Source of the DNA: Podaxis mareebaensis
Lineage: Eukaryota; Basidiomycota; Agaricomycetes; Agaricales; Agaricaceae
Direction of reading: 5' to 3'
Length of the DNA stretch: 64,000 nt
NCBI GenBank assembly: GCA_018524725.1
Contig: JAEUWP010000103.1
Span: 248,001-312,000 of the forward strand
Both the position numbers and the translations under genes were made by a program. Every line of letters begins with the position of its first letter. Position 1 is the stretch's first letter. Below the pieces are notes generated by a model that was not told the origin of the DNA, made no database searches, and saw only the letters and a list, made by a program, of their open reading frames with translations. Of the stretch, positions 34,208 through 46,818 are shown piece by piece.

Positions 34208-34819
34208 GACCGAACTATTTATTCATCCTACTTGATGTCGATAACATAAAGCATCGTCAACGCTGCGGCCAGCAAGGATGAAAGTACGGTGAATTGCACT
34301 TATCCTTGCAGTGTCCCTTACTAAGGTGTAAACACGATAAAGGCCTGCAATTGCTCTGCAAGGAAACCACGCCACGCACACGAATGCGGTAGGTTTCTCT
34401 TGATGTCGATACCTGTCCTCCACCATTAGGCTCGTTGTTGCTACCTGCATTGACTGCAAGAAACTCATGCTCGTCTTTCCCAGATGGTAACGAAAAGTAT
34501 GTCTGCACTAAATCCGAAATAAATTAGGGCTGTTAGATATCCCACAGCTCCAAATGCGGGACTGGGAGGGATAAGGTCCGAAGAACAGAAAAAGGCCGGC
34601 GTAGGACTTCCTATACCTCCGCGGTTCAATCGAACATAAAGTAAGTAGTATTGACCTGAACCGTAAACCCGAGAGGTTGACAGTATTTAAATTTGTTTCA
34701 CCCTTTGCGTCTAGATGCAATAGCAACACCGAGCGACGAAAACATTGGAAAGAGTACATTAACACGATGTCCAATGTCCAATATAGACATAGCACAATAA
34801 CTTATGCACAAGTATGAAA
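34208..34819. other. Region between the retrotransposon and the protease gene
   Basis: Before the insertion this was continuous with 25566. No gene, RNA or repeat was recognised; it includes the 3' flank of the minus-strand protease gene. Confidence 0.5.
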
Positions 34820-37170
34820 CTACCACATCCCGAAGAGGGTCCAGAAAGCAGCGGCCGAAAGCTGTACAACTACAGCAAGTCCAAAGGTCCTCCCAAGATC
34901 CTTCGAAGGACTAACACCAGCACTCCAACCAGGTGGCACACCAAGTGGAACAGCCATCATCGAGTACGTTGACACGGTCGTCTTACCATCCGGCAACGTA
35001 AGCGTCACAAGCGAAGGCGTAGGTGATATCGTCGGTATAGCTGAAACGTTGAAACCGGTCGTGACTTGTGCTTGAGCGAGGATGGCGTTGTATGTCTTTG
35101 TTGCAAGTCCGGAGCTCACGATCCCCCCAACGGATGCCGGAACGGAAGTATTGAAGATATATGTGGGCGTGGTGAATGTTGGTGTAGGGACGAGGAAGTT
35201 GGGGAGTGTTGTTTGAATAGTGGTGTGCGGTGTGAACGGAATGGTTGTCACTGCCGGCGATTGTATAGATGCAGACACGGTTGCGTTACTGATGGTATTA
35301 GTGGTAAGGGGGTATAGACCAATCTTGGGAGGCTCCTTGGTGTCGATACCATAGCTGAAAGAAGTGAGATGGTTTTGTCGACCAAAGCCGAAAATAGCAC
35401 ACCTGAAGATCGAATAGACAGTTCGCAAGAAAGCAGATCCTGTGGTCATCCCTTAAGAGGCTAAGCTTCTAAATACCTCGACCATGACCCACCAATTTGC
35501 CAATCTACTCCATCAGAGCTAGGGGGAAGTGCTCTTGGCCATGAAAGACACAAATTAGGATTGCCAGAGGCTGGCCCAATGAGGTAGTCTGAGGGACGCA
35601 AAATGTACTCGTGTTGGCTTCAAGAGATTGTTATTTCCAGTTTTATCAATCAATGCCAGTAAGCACTCACCCGAATGTCAAGGACATTGCGGCGCTTGTG
35701 TCACAAGGGACGACCCATTGTCCACCTAGATACTGGTTAAGTCTAAACCTGGTACGCTGCATACGGAAACCCACTATCAGCGTCCACGAGTCGGGAGCCA
35801 TCGACAAGATCATAGAGACGAGAAACCTAATTGTCCGTTAGACACTGCATATAGGGAAACAGAGATTGGGACCGTACATCTTGGTAGGTACCATATATCC
35901 CAGGAGCACCTCTGGCAGATTGATTAGGACTGATTGGGGTCGCATTCGGAACGTGTGCTCACACATCGAACAGGGCCAATGAAACATTTCCGGTCGCATT
36001 CACCTGAGAAGGCAAAGGCGCGAGCTGAGTCCCGTTCGCACTAAACGAAGACAAAGGAATTGCCCAGTTTAGATAACTAGAGGAGTTGCTTTCGGTATTA
36101 AAAGGCGAGAACTGAGCAACGCTGTTCCAGTTGATATTATGAGGGTTGGTGACGATGGACGCATCAACTGCGCCTAGAGAAAGAGATCCAGAGAGGTTCT
36201 GTGTGAGGCTTAATCCGAAGAGCGGGTAATCGAGAAGCCCTTGCTGGGCGAGACCAGCAAAGAATGGTGTCGCTGATTTCGTGAACAAAAGCCATGCATA
36301 GGGAAGAAATAGGACGTACAGTTGGCGACGGTGTTTGATAGAGACGAAAGTCTCGGGAATCCAAGACCGAGAAACCCACTCTCTTGATCACTCATAAGAA
36401 TAGTCGAGTTAGACACGAGCCCTGCAGTGTTAACGCAATCAACATCGCCTCAGTCCTTCAAAAATGAACAACTGACCGAAAGTCTGGTTAGCCACAGATA
36501 GCCCAGCCAATTCTACTTTCTCCTTCGCCACGAAGCCCGATACCACTGTGCATCACCAATTCCAATCACAACTCTGACACCAAAACGTAAGAGCGAGAAT
36601 AGAGACACACCAGTGCCATCAGCATAGCTTGCGCTAAACGCCGTCGCATTCCCATTCACGCTTTGGAAGCTAGGACTCTGATAATTCAGGGGGTACCTTG
36701 GCACGCTCTTACAAGCCTCCGTTTCACAAGCCGATGAGACCAGCCAAAGGTCCGACGAGCCAGTATCAAGCACAACACGAAAGTTAATGTCTCCAACTTT
36801 GATCACAGCATAATAAGACCTGTCAAGATTAAGCGCAGAAAAATCAATACGCGTCCGTTCTACAACGGAGAAAACAAACGCACTGCCGATCATTTGCTTG
36901 CGAGACAGGAGTCCATCCCGCACTAGTCTTTGTAACGTTTGTCTCGGCGGCATTCGCAGTGACATTCCCACTTGGGGGAGTTCCAGCAGTAACACCCCTA
37001 GCAACAATAGGCAAGCTAACAAGCTGCTCCCTCGGGAGAAATCTCGGTTGTAAAGTAGCATCAGCACCCCCTCCAAATCCGGCCCTCACATTCACGGCAA
37101 GCAACAACAGCGCCCACCAACCCAAGATGTTGAACAGACCAGAGACTCGCAGATCCGAGGCAACACACAT
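34820..37170 (-). CDS. Pepsin-type aspartic protease with GPI-anchor-like tail (yapsin-like)
   Basis: Eleven exons on the minus strand: 37170-36924, 36859-36611, 36545-36477, 36421-36320, 36272-35963, 35911-35878, 35826-35775, 35725-35671, 35617-35493, 35439-35403, 35354-34820; 604 residues, phases close. A1-family proteases cut proteins in the secretory path, wall or medium. Seen: signal peptide (GWWALLLLAVNVRA); propeptide; first catalytic motif VVLDTGSSDLWL (Asp114); flap region near SASYADGT; second motif LFDVGAPGIYG with Asp325, where the usual Thr or Ser after Asp is Val; QWVVPCDTS; a Thr/Pro/Ser-rich stalk of over 100 residues; and a hydrophobic C-terminal end (TFGLAVVVQLSAAAFWTLFG) fitting GPI attachment. 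Many N-glycosylation sites occur. Activity is uncertain because of the Val. Confidence 0.88.
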
Positions 37171-37986
37171 TGCACGGTACTATTCGTCAAAATTCTGGTG
37201 CTAGACCCGCAATGCTGAGGTGCATCCGTGTTTTGATGCGGGTCTTCTTCCCCTTGTATATATAACGTCGGCAATGCACGGGCGAAATCGAGTTGCGCGG
37301 CGACAAATCCGAAGGGTTCTTTCCTCAGGATAAGGAGTGAGGGAGGATGAAGAGAATCGAAAAGGAGCGACGTATAAAAGACGGAGAGTGGTAAGGCAAG
37401 GAAATCGGCGATCAATGCCGAAGGTGGTGTGGTTGGTTGTTACAGGGGGTGGTCGTTGGTAGCTGTGCAAACTTGCAACCTGCCGACATGGATGACGGGC
37501 GCTCTCTTCGCTTAAATAGGAAATCAGCTCCAGCGTTTTGTCATGTCCGTGACGGCCGACAACAAATACATCCCTTCTGAGGGACAAGGTTCGCATGTGG
37601 AGCTCCCCTGTGGAGACTCATCTACCATCCAAGACAAGGATGGAGCACAATAACAAACAAGTCAAGTCAGGTTGTGTACTACATAGTGGAACTGATACAT
37701 CCGTTGTCAAAGATAGAAAGCCGAACAATATATCATACCAATGTACGAACGAGAGGAGCGAAGATTAAGAAATAGACGCGCACGAGCGCGGGAATGGGAA
37801 AATCAAATCTTAAATAAGGTCAATAGGTGGCGCCAGGAATGCGAGAAAGTCAAGGAGGTATCGGGGGCAGTAGACAGTACCAGTACAGAGGAAATAAACG
37901 TAAAAGAAATCCGGTATATAAAGAAAAGAGGAGACATGAAGGAAAAGAGTAACGATGAAGGTGATGAAAGAGCGGGTAAAAACACT
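37171..37986. other. Promoter of the protease gene and 3' flank of the RasGAP gene
   Basis: Apart from the TATA box nothing is recognised. A purine-rich open stretch on the plus strand (37741-38013) runs across the last RasGAP exon and is not accepted as a gene. Confidence 0.5.
37257..37265 (-). promoter_or_regulatory. TATA box of the aspartic protease gene
   Basis: TTATATATA on the minus strand, about 90 bp before the ATG at 37170. Confidence 0.6.
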
Positions 37987-40763
37987 TTATCGCTTGGCAA
38001 AAACCTTCTTTAACAACCCCAACACTTTCGGAACATTGAGTTGTACATATTCCAAATCCAACAGGTGCTTGTTGTCCTTTTGCTACATGGAACGTCAGAA
38101 GAGACGAAGGCCTAATTCAAAACTTATACTTACCTTCTCTAGGAGGTCATCGATCTTGAGATCCATCTCAAGAATAGCCTTCTCACGACCCTTATAGTGG
38201 AGTGCGATGATGAAGGTTCCGGGCGTCGGTGAAGTGATGTTGAAATAAATATTCGGACGTCTGACGGAAGTAGAGTACTAGTCAGATGGGGGGCGATCGT
38301 GGGTCATGTTAAACGAAACATACCTGTTATCTGGGACATTGCTCTCAACAATAATACCTTCCTTCTCCAACTGAGCATGAGTAAATCTATAGGGACCAAG
38401 CACGACAGCTTTGGCAGGCTTCCTCTCCTTTCCGCCAACAGTGACCACACCAACTCCGGTTGTGCTACCCTTGTCCTTAGTAGCAGTAAGACGGACGTTC
38501 TGGAGATAGGCCTTGTACTGTTCGAGCTGCGAGCGCATATAATTATTATGGTCGCAGATCGTCTTGTAGACAGCTTCAAGAGACTTCGTTTCTGCGAGGA
38601 CCTTCTCCCGTAGGTTACCTAGATGTATGAGCTCCTGAGCAACCTCCTCTTGCATAAGTTTGTACCCGTCCGCCCTGTCAATAATCTTTAGCTCCTCCAA
38701 CTCCCGCAGCATCTCCTTGACCTTGATACCCTTGCGCACAAACACCGCATCCTTGGTCGTCGCCGCTCGTTCTGCGATCGCAGCGAGATCGTATGGAGGT
38801 TTGAGCCCAGCGTTAGGTAGGGACCGAATCAGTTGAACAAAAATAGACTTGGTCTCCATGTAGAGCATATCACTTGACGACACCGAGTCCATAAGCGCAC
38901 TTTGGATATCTTGTATGGGTGTCTCCCAGCGGCTGTATAGCGGAAGCTCGATCGTCCGGTTTTCTTTCCGTGGAACTTGAGCAGGAGCAGGACCAAGTTC
39001 ATCGGTTAGAATACGCAAGTGTTGCTTTTCATTGGGAGACTGGAGGGAACTGTCAGCCTAGCCAACCAAAGTAGAAAAAAATAAATTTCCTCACTAGAGT
39101 TTCGATGTGTTGCAGAATTAATGAATGGGTGTTGTACAATTCATTCAACGTGATGTTGATCATCAAATCCTTCTTCGAGAGGGCCATGTATTGATCCATC
39201 TGAGGCGGAAAACAGTCATTAAGAGCTGGTGCTCCGAGAACCTACAGCCCGACTCACTTCAAGCGTGTCATAGAAGTCACCGACTTCACAAAGATTGTTA
39301 AGGAACTGATTAATCCGAGCTTTATTGTTCTCAACAAACGGGTTGAGGGTCATCATGTATGCCTCTTTCGAGTAAGATGGCTTGTTGGCAAGGTTTTGGA
39401 GCATTTTCGCGATCTATGTGGAGCTTGAGATAAAGTTAGGCTTAAAAAAGCAAACTGACGTACCAGCGTGAGCGTCCGCCGAGGATGTTTGGCAGGAACC
39501 CCATCCACCAACATATAAGCTTGGGGCGTCACAATGGCCGGATTGATGAAACGAAGGAAGAAGAAACCACCAATGAGTGAGCATATTGCAAATTCCGTAG
39601 CCTCTGGATACTTGCGCTGGGTGGGAATGAGTTACAGCAAATCAATCGAAAGAAGTAGCTACTCACCCTCGTCAAGCTTCGAATCTGCTTACAGATCCAC
39701 CGGATACCATATGGTACGCTTTCCATACTTTCAATTATAGTCACAAGGAAGCTATTGGCTATTTCCATGAGCATTGTCAGGCGAGGAGCAATGATGGCCT
39801 GAACGTCGACGTTTTCAGCCGCGACCTCCGGAGGCACACCTCTGGGCAGGTTGGGCGGTAATGAGCCCGTCTCCTCCTCAATCTGATTGACCATTTGCTC
39901 ATAGACCTGCACGCGAATGAGCCTCAGAGAATGGGAAGTCTGGCGTTGACATACCTTGACAGGGTTGATCTCAAGGTTCAAATCCTTGTGTTCGATGAGG
40001 CTGTTTATTCTCTCCGCCAAAACGCTCTTGAGGTAACTTTGGCCTGGTCCACGGCGAGTGTATGTGGTCATCATTCGTGAGACAGGTGTATTTGCTCGAA
40101 GGAGCGATCCGAATTCGGTGGCCGTTTCGAATTGAGCAGACAGGACAGACTGGAACATCGTGAGGAGGAGATGCTCTTCTCGGCTTTCGTATTGGTTTCC
40201 ATACAGAGTAAACATGACTGTCTGCAGGAGTGTGTCGATCTCGGATAATGAGACCAGCCGGCACAGAGCGGCGATATGCCGAGGTTCAGATTGGAGAAGG
40301 AAGAAGAGGTTTGAATACTGCTGCAGTTTTCGGTCATCTGGATAATGACCTTCGGTGGGATCCACATCTTCCAGTGTCCGTTCGACCTCTCGTTGCTTTG
40401 CGCACCGTCGTCAGGCAGTGAAATTCAAGAAAAACAGCCGACGTACTTCGTCTAGGGCCATTCTGTTCTGAATTAACAGAGCAATCCGAGAATCCAAGTA
40501 TCGTACATCTCTCTCCAACACAAAATTCTTCTTAGACTGAGCCGAAATCTTTGACTTGAGGTCTCGCAGTCGTTTCTGAGCTATCGAGACGGTTAAGCGA
40601 GTGGATGAATAGAAAGCTAGGTTAACACACCTTTCGCCAAGTCATCTTCCACTTCCACGTCTTGCTCGGCAACCATGCTGAACAGGGCGGTGACACTGTA
40701 GCGGTTTGTATTCCTGTTCGTCAGGCGACGAGTAGACATGGGGGAGAGGGGTTCGTAAGCCAT
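37987..40763 (-). CDS. gap1: Ras GTPase-activating protein, Gap1/Sar1 type with RasGAP C-terminal domain
   Basis: Ten exons on the minus strand: 40763-40631, 40580-40447, 40395-39955, 39906-39667, 39616-39464, 39413-39258, 39199-39095, 39039-38324, 38260-38134, 38076-37987; 764 residues, phases close. It speeds GTP hydrolysis by Ras and so switches off Ras-cAMP or mating signalling. Seen: a short coiled N-terminus ([13 protein letters not shown]); the RasGAP domain with the arginine-finger loop [10 protein letters not shown] (Arg189), the FLR core [14 protein letters not shown] (Arg338); and a RasGAP_C/IQGAP-like C-terminal domain with [16 protein letters not shown] and [21 protein letters not shown]. 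No calponin homology or IQ motifs are present, so it is not a full IQGAP. The length is almost that of fission yeast Gap1 (766). Confidence 0.92.
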
Positions 40764-41781
40764 GGTCGCTCGTGAGTTGCGTTGGGAGAGAGGGATTAGG
40801 AACGAAGCAGGGATTTATTGGAGGGTGCTGTCAAGAAAAGGGCCTAAGCAGGACCAGCGCTTGGAGACCGGCAACAGCGAGCAGGCGGATGAAGGGAAAG
40901 AGTCGGATGTGTGGAGTATCAAGAAAGGACGGGAGAGGTTATGGGCAACGAGCTCGTTGAGTCTCAGATGATAGCTCCAAAATGGGAGATCCCCTTCACA
41001 GCCACAGGTCAACCATTGTGTTGCTAGGTCCCTCATCAATCCGAATACTCACTCAACTGCTGGCTCCCTCAATTATTCTATCACTCCTCCTCGCTGTAAT
41101 GCTGTCTCCGACCCTAATGCATACTTACTGGGGGTCCTTGCCATGATCATTGCAATCATCCCAACCAGTATCAAACGTTGATTCTACTGAAACACTCGCA
41201 ACCCCGATTTCTGATTCGATCCAATCCAAGTTATTTAACAGACGGCTTTGACAAGGCCTAGAGGTCCTTCTCGAGTATATATAAATATGCACTGACTCAG
41301 AGTCTTTGCCTTATTTAACCCTGGCCACATCTCCGCAACTTCGTGACGATGATCCGGCTCATTGAGAGTTGAGCACGGCCTTTTGTGCTGTAACATACGA
41401 AGGACCTATGTCCTGGGAAATTTCAACACACTCTTATGTGAATACTCGATTTAGGCACCACAACCCTAGCATCTAAAGCATATAGTAAATCTTGATCGCC
41501 CTTCGGACTGCCACAACGGGTTTTGCAAATCATTACCATACCTCCCGGCGGCTATGAACGGCAATAATTTGTTGAATGACACAATAACGAGCCTCAAGAC
41601 GCCTGTCCTTTCGTCGCAGGACGCAGCTAGATCATCAAAGACAACCAGCTCACAACATACAATTATCGGAGCGCAGAGTAGTCGAAAGCATACACAACAA
41701 TTCTATCAATCAAATCCCGAGAAGACTTGCTTCCCGATGCATCAGAAACGCCAAGGTAATGGGCATTGAGCCACTAATAGA
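40764..41781. other. Intergenic region upstream of the RasGAP gene
   Basis: About 1 kb. TATATATAAATATG near 41276-41289 could be a promoter element on either strand. A 71-codon plus-strand frame (41554-41769) has no recognisable content. Nothing else is seen. Confidence 0.45.
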
Positions 41782-42324
41782 TCAAGTGTACTGCGAACCA
41801 GTTGGAGCTACCTTTACATGCTCCTGCAAAAATTCCCCCTCAACATATCGTCCCCTTTTAACACAGAACTTGACCGTGTATCCCAAGCGGTTGTACTGCT
41901 TACAGATGAGCAAATACCAGGACATCATAATCGCCAGATACTCACAGCATCGATGCGGTGAATGCCAGCAACAACGACACCCGGAATCCAGGCATCTTGA
42001 TAAAACACTTGGACTTCTTGGTTCTGAACCGGAATCAGTCAAATATACAGGCAACCCATCGTCATGACTTACGACAGCGAATGTCATCTGGGAGACGACG
42101 TTAGATCAGAAAATTCATGCACGAAAGAATGTACTGACCGTGTTCGACGCGAAGGCCGAGGAATAGGTGGCTGAGACTAAGCCCGTGTTCCTCTGGTCCT
42201 GGCGAATTGCCAACCCGTAAGAAGGTGCGACACAAAGTGCTTGAGTCGAAGGTAACTGTTGAGATGTACGAGCAATTTCACTGCGAGTTGGTGCAGAGGA
42301 AGAGTAGTTGTAAGTAGAATCCAT
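41782..42324 (-). CDS. Small protein with a possible SH3/Tudor-like barrel, unknown function
   Basis: Four exons on the minus strand: 42324-42139, 42087-42073, 42023-41946, 41898-41782; 131 residues, phases close. Exon 2 is only 15 nt (MTFAV). The first 60 residues are Ser/Thr/Tyr-rich and probably disordered. The second half reads VQVFYQDAWIPGVVVAG, YTVKFCVKRGRYVEGEF and LQEHVKVAP: alternating beta strands with a V-x-V-x-Y...W-x-P-G-V-V pattern, like small five-strand barrels that bind peptides or modified chromatin. No signal peptide or membrane segment is present. The fold call is inference; no family is named. Confidence 0.65.
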
Positions 42325-43269
42325 GGGTTCTGGGGAGGATAGGACGGAAAAGCGGTAGGTTTTATACCTTATGCTTGCCCTAATACCCCTTCAGAATGGA
42401 GCAGACGAAACAGCCCCGAAAAAAAAAACATAACAGTTTTCAAATGATGTTACATGGAGTAAACATCTGAATAAACCCGGACTCGTCCCCGGTGCAAGCT
42501 CGAAAGCCTGTTGACCTCAGCCTTTGAAGACCAAAAAGGGAGGGTCTCGCTCGAGTAGTGGTTAAATTAAGAATGAGCGATATGGCGATCATGTACCACC
42601 GTAAGTGTTGATTCTGCCGGAGATGTCGACTGAGCTGTTGTGGTAGAACAGGCGCAGTTACAAATTTAACACTCACAGGCTAATCTGTATCACGAATCAG
42701 AGAGACGATCTGATATCCTGAAACAGAAGGAGTCGTCTGCATATCTGGCGGATATATCATACCGTTGCTCGACGTGAAAGATAACTTAGCCTAGCATGAT
42801 GTGGTTTCGGAGAGGACGCAAGTTTAATCCGAGATACCGCCCTGTCAGTAGTTTTGTATGAGCCTGTTGAGCTGTTACTTGGCGTGCTGCAGCGTCCACG
42901 CGATTTCCGAGCCGGGTCGACCAAACCGTGCCAGTGCCGCAGATACTCACTATTGGCCGTAAACCGTAGTCACAGTTACAGGTATAACGACAGGCTGACC
43001 AAGTCAGAGAATCAGCAGATAGGAGTGCTATTATCAAGACGACGAGATGCTATATCATTTCATCGCAAGGGCATATAGCAGACTGAAGGACGGTGTTTCA
43101 TACATAAACCTTTAAGGTTAGAAGTGATGTAATTGTTGGCGAGACCACGTGAGCGATCAGAGTGGATCAGACAGAAATGTAAATGATGCTTGAATCGGTG
43201 GGTGCCAAACTAGTCTCTTACCGTTTGTTGACGAGCCTTATTGCCGCTGGTTCAGATTCAAGCACCATC
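42325..43269. other. Divergent region upstream of the 131-residue and Bro1 genes
   Basis: About 900 bp. A run of nine A lies near 42420. A minus-strand stretch near 42950-43000 reads as a Val/Thr-rich segment (PVVIPVTVTTVYGQ) that could be a remnant of a small protein gene, but no start, splice pattern or end could be built around it. Confidence 0.35.
42360..42366 (-). promoter_or_regulatory. TATA box of the 131-residue protein gene
   Basis: TATAAAA on the minus strand (within GGTATAAAACC), 36 bp before the ATG at 42324, so the 5' UTR must be very short. Confidence 0.6.
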
Positions 43270-46200
43270 ATGCCGAATCTCCTTGATTTTCCGTTCAAAA
43301 GAACCTACGAGATCAACCTCAAAGGGGCCGTTCGAGACTTTATATCCTTTCATGGTGGAGGACATCCCGACGAGTTCAAGAGTGATATTCAACAATGGCA
43401 AGATCTACGCAAGAATGCCGTAGGCGATGTGGTTCACGTCGATCGGATTCAGGCAATGTTGCTGTGGGTCTCAGCATTCCCCCAATGCTATTATTTCATA
43501 CCAATTAGTCGCTTACTTTCATCCCGCACAGTTACCACGCACAATTGACTTCCATTTTGGCTAAAATGCCCTCAGACGTAAGCCAAATTCCCAAGACAAA
43601 CTGGGATTGCTGTTAAGTCCGGCCCTAGATTCAACTCGAAATTTCTTACGCCCCTGTCTTTCACCCATGTAAAATTCCAGTGACCCTAAATAGCCTTGTT
43701 TTCGAGCGCGCCGCAATCCTGTTCAACCTCGCTTCGCTCTACTCACAGCTAGGAACTTCAGCGGATCGATCGAACGTGGAAGGTATCAAGCGCGCAGTTA
43801 GCTATTATCAGGTTTGTAATCTGGCCGGCCTTCCCGCGAAACTGCCTAACAACTTGCGAAGCACGCTGCAGGGACCTTGTCATACCTGAGCTCTGCCGTA
43901 CTACCCAAGTTCGCTTGGACGCCTGATGACGAGGAAAAGCCCTTGGACCTCTCATCCGCATTTATCCAAGGCTTAGAAACCCTTATGCTTGCACAGGCTC
44001 AGGAATGCTCGTGGCAGCTAGCTAAAATTAGTGAGCATATCTTATCCTCGAAACGAACGATCTAACGCCGCATTTTCAGACCATTACAAAAATTCCCTTA
44101 TTGCCAAGATAGCTGCCAAAGTAAGCGCAGTGAGAATGTTGTACCAGCAAGAATAAAATTCTGTTTGGGCAGGTATCCTCATTATACGCGCTATCAGCTC
44201 AATTATTCCGCGATGCAAACCCACCTGTCAAATATATCCTCCCCTCTGTGAGTCATCACTCTACTCTCGTTGCATAAATGTCTCATAGGGCTGTAATGAC
44301 CTCGATCCCGGATGTAAAGGACTGGGTATATCATATCGAGGCGAAAAGCCTTCATTTCGCCGCCGTCGCTGAATACAGAAAAAGTCTTGAAGAGCTAGAA
44401 AATAGTAGGTCCGGAAAGGATCCTGAGACCTTTTCGCTTCTGCTTATATTTCTCTTCCAGATATGGTTACGAGATTGCTCGGTTGTATAACGCACAAGAC
44501 GAAGCCAAGAAAGCTTATGATGTTGGTCGCCGTGGAAAAATAGCGGCATCCGTTCAGGAAGATATACAGGTAAGTATCCGCATTCAATCAATCCAATGAT
44601 GGTCATTCTTTGACAGTCGTGTCAAGTCCCTTTTAGATACAGTACAAAGGAGCCTCGGCCGTGCCGAACGTGACAATGATCTCATATATCACCACGATAG
44701 ACCTGCAGCCACAGCCCTTCCACCGGTACAGAAGACTAGCCTAGCCACCTCGACTGTCCCACCAGGTCTACTCGACCCAAAGATTGTCCTGGGGAGCATG
44801 CAACCCTTGTTCGAAGGTCTAGTTGGATGGGGTGCACGAGAGGCCATCAGTATGTTGTTTCATGTGTCTTCGTGTCGCTCGAGGCTGCAGCTCTCTTCTA
44901 GATATCTACAACGATCGCAAACAAACGCTCGTCAAGGAGCGAATTGTCGATGTCGCTCAAGAGCTCCAGTATCAGGCTGACGTGTAAGTCTCTATCGCCG
45001 ATTTCATGGTCCAAGGAGGTAACCGCTTTGTTACAGGGAACTTAGAAGCATGAACCTTCCCGCCGCTCTTGAAGCACTGGAACGTCCCATTGGCCTCCCC
45101 ACGAGCCTCCTGCGGAAGGCAGAGGAGGTGCGCATCGAGAACGGACCCACAAGAATCGCGGCGTCCATTGAAGACGTGCAGCGACTTGCTCAACACGACC
45201 AAGCCATCCTTGATGAGGTGGGATGAATGTTCCATTCGTGTAAATTGCCTCACGGAGGCTTGATGTTTCACACCCACAGGCAATGGATATCCTCGACAGC
45301 GAGGCATCAGAAGATGAAGCGGCACGAAAGGAGATTGCGTTGAACCGGCGGCCGTCCCATGAGGCCAATGTGGAGTTAATCGAGAAAGAACGGAGATACC
45401 GCAGTATTTTGGCTGAAGCCGCAGTCAGTGACGAAACCATTCGTCAAAAATGGGACGAATGGGAAGATAGCGTTATCCAGCTGACATGGGATGAGGTCAG
45501 TCAGTTTTCGTATCCATATGAAGGTTTCATCTGATTTTACTCAGGCCGACTTAGAGGCATCTGTGCCTTCCTCTACCGTTACGTCCTCCTCCCACACCAC
45601 CCCTCAATCTGTACAAACCAGGAATCATGCTCGCTCGCTTCGTGTTAAATTGGAAGAACTTGATGCACTCCATCGTGACAGGATTCAACTAGTTCATCAA
45701 GCAAGTGCCTTGGAGGCTGCAGATGATATTCAGCCTCGGATTTTAAAGGTTGCATCAGGCTTCGAACGGCTGGCGGAATTGAAAGCAGAGATGTTTGAAG
45801 ATATTCTCGACGAAGAAATCCTCAAGTATGATAGGTTCTTAAGCGAGATGGGAAGTTTCCGACAGAAGCAAGAGGCCATACTTGCTGACATCAAGGTAGG
45901 AGTGATTTGCCAAATGGATCATTTCAAACTAAAAATAAATGCCACTCAATCAGGTTATCAACGAGCAATTTCTTCAATCGAGGAGAGAGGATCCTTCAGT
46001 CAAGGAACGCGAGCATGCGCTCCAATCCCTTGATCTTGCATACTTTAAGTATCGTGAGATCACTCGTAATTTAGAGGAAGGTTTCAAGGTTAGCTCTGTG
46101 CCTCCCACACAATTTCTGCTGACCTTCGGTGGTCTTAGTTCTATAACGATCTGGCCGGCATCCTGACCCAGTTCAAAGAAGTCTGTAAGACTTGGAGCTA

Positions 46201-46493
46201 CCAACGGAGACAGGAAATCCAGTATGACATCTTTTTGTCTGATTCAAGTGGAACATCAAACTAATTAACAATGAAGCAATCTCCAACTGCATAAACCCTT
46301 CGAGGTACTCTCTCTTCACGATGACGAGCAACGGCGGGCACCGTCACCTCGCCCTCACGAGGAAACTTCACCCAACGCAAAGGTACAGCCTTCGAATAGC
46401 AGATTTGCCAATATCTTGTCACAGGGGCCTCCTCTAAATGCTCAAGAATGGGGGTTCGAGGACGTCGCCCTCCCACCTGCACCTGGACGATGA
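43270..46493 (+). CDS. Bro1-domain protein, ALIX / PalA-Rim20 family
   Basis: Sixteen exons: 43270-43463, 43532-43577, 43629-43811, 43862-44030, 44080-44120, 44173-44247, 44320-44408, 44461-44569, 44627-44849, 44902-44983, 45037-45217, 45280-45495, 45545-45895, 45954-46088, 46139-46221, 46277-46493; 797 residues, phases close. Bro1 proteins bind the ESCRT-III subunit Snf7 on endosomes; PalA/Rim20 members relay ambient-pH signalling, Bro1 members sort cargo. Seen: N-terminal LLDFPFKRTYEINLKGAV, YHAQLTSILAKMP, the helical core LVFERAAILFNLASLYSQL and SYLSSAVLPKF, then a long coiled V domain (PLFEGLVGWGAREAI to FYNDLAGILTQF) and a short C-terminus with PPLNAQEW and LPPAPGR. The short Pro-rich tail favours PalA/Rim20, but I do not separate the two. 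A frame upstream to 43183 is open; 43270 is chosen by homology. Confidence 0.88.
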
Positions 46494-46818
46494 TTCATAA
46501 ATGTAGACGAATGAGTTCGTGGGTGTAGATCATATGCCGGTATTCTAAAAGTAGCTGCCTTTCTTTCTCACCGGCTGAAGTTCAAGGCAGTGCGGCTGCT
46601 CCGTCGGTATCATGATGCCTTGCCCACGCCTTGAGTCTTGAGGCAGTGCGCACTTTATGACAGAAGTGATCATAGTCACGAGTTTGTTTGATCGCACTAT
46701 CCAGAGATACGGATATCTAGTCACGCGAGTTCCACAGCTATCATAACCGTCGCCTAGCCATCATTAACCAACACTCGCTTCATCTTCGCTAACCTCCTAA
46801 CAACCACTGATTACCAAC
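46494..46818. other. Promoter region of the DM9-repeat gene
   Basis: About 325 bp with no feature other than pyrimidine-rich stretches (CTTCATCTTCGCTAACCTCC) just before the ATG. Confidence 0.5.

Noticed and set aside
37741..38013. Plus-strand purine-rich open frame of 90 codons, strongly charged
   Set aside because: It overlaps the last RasGAP exon on the other strand and owes its openness to purine-rich sequence; no start context or partner exon.
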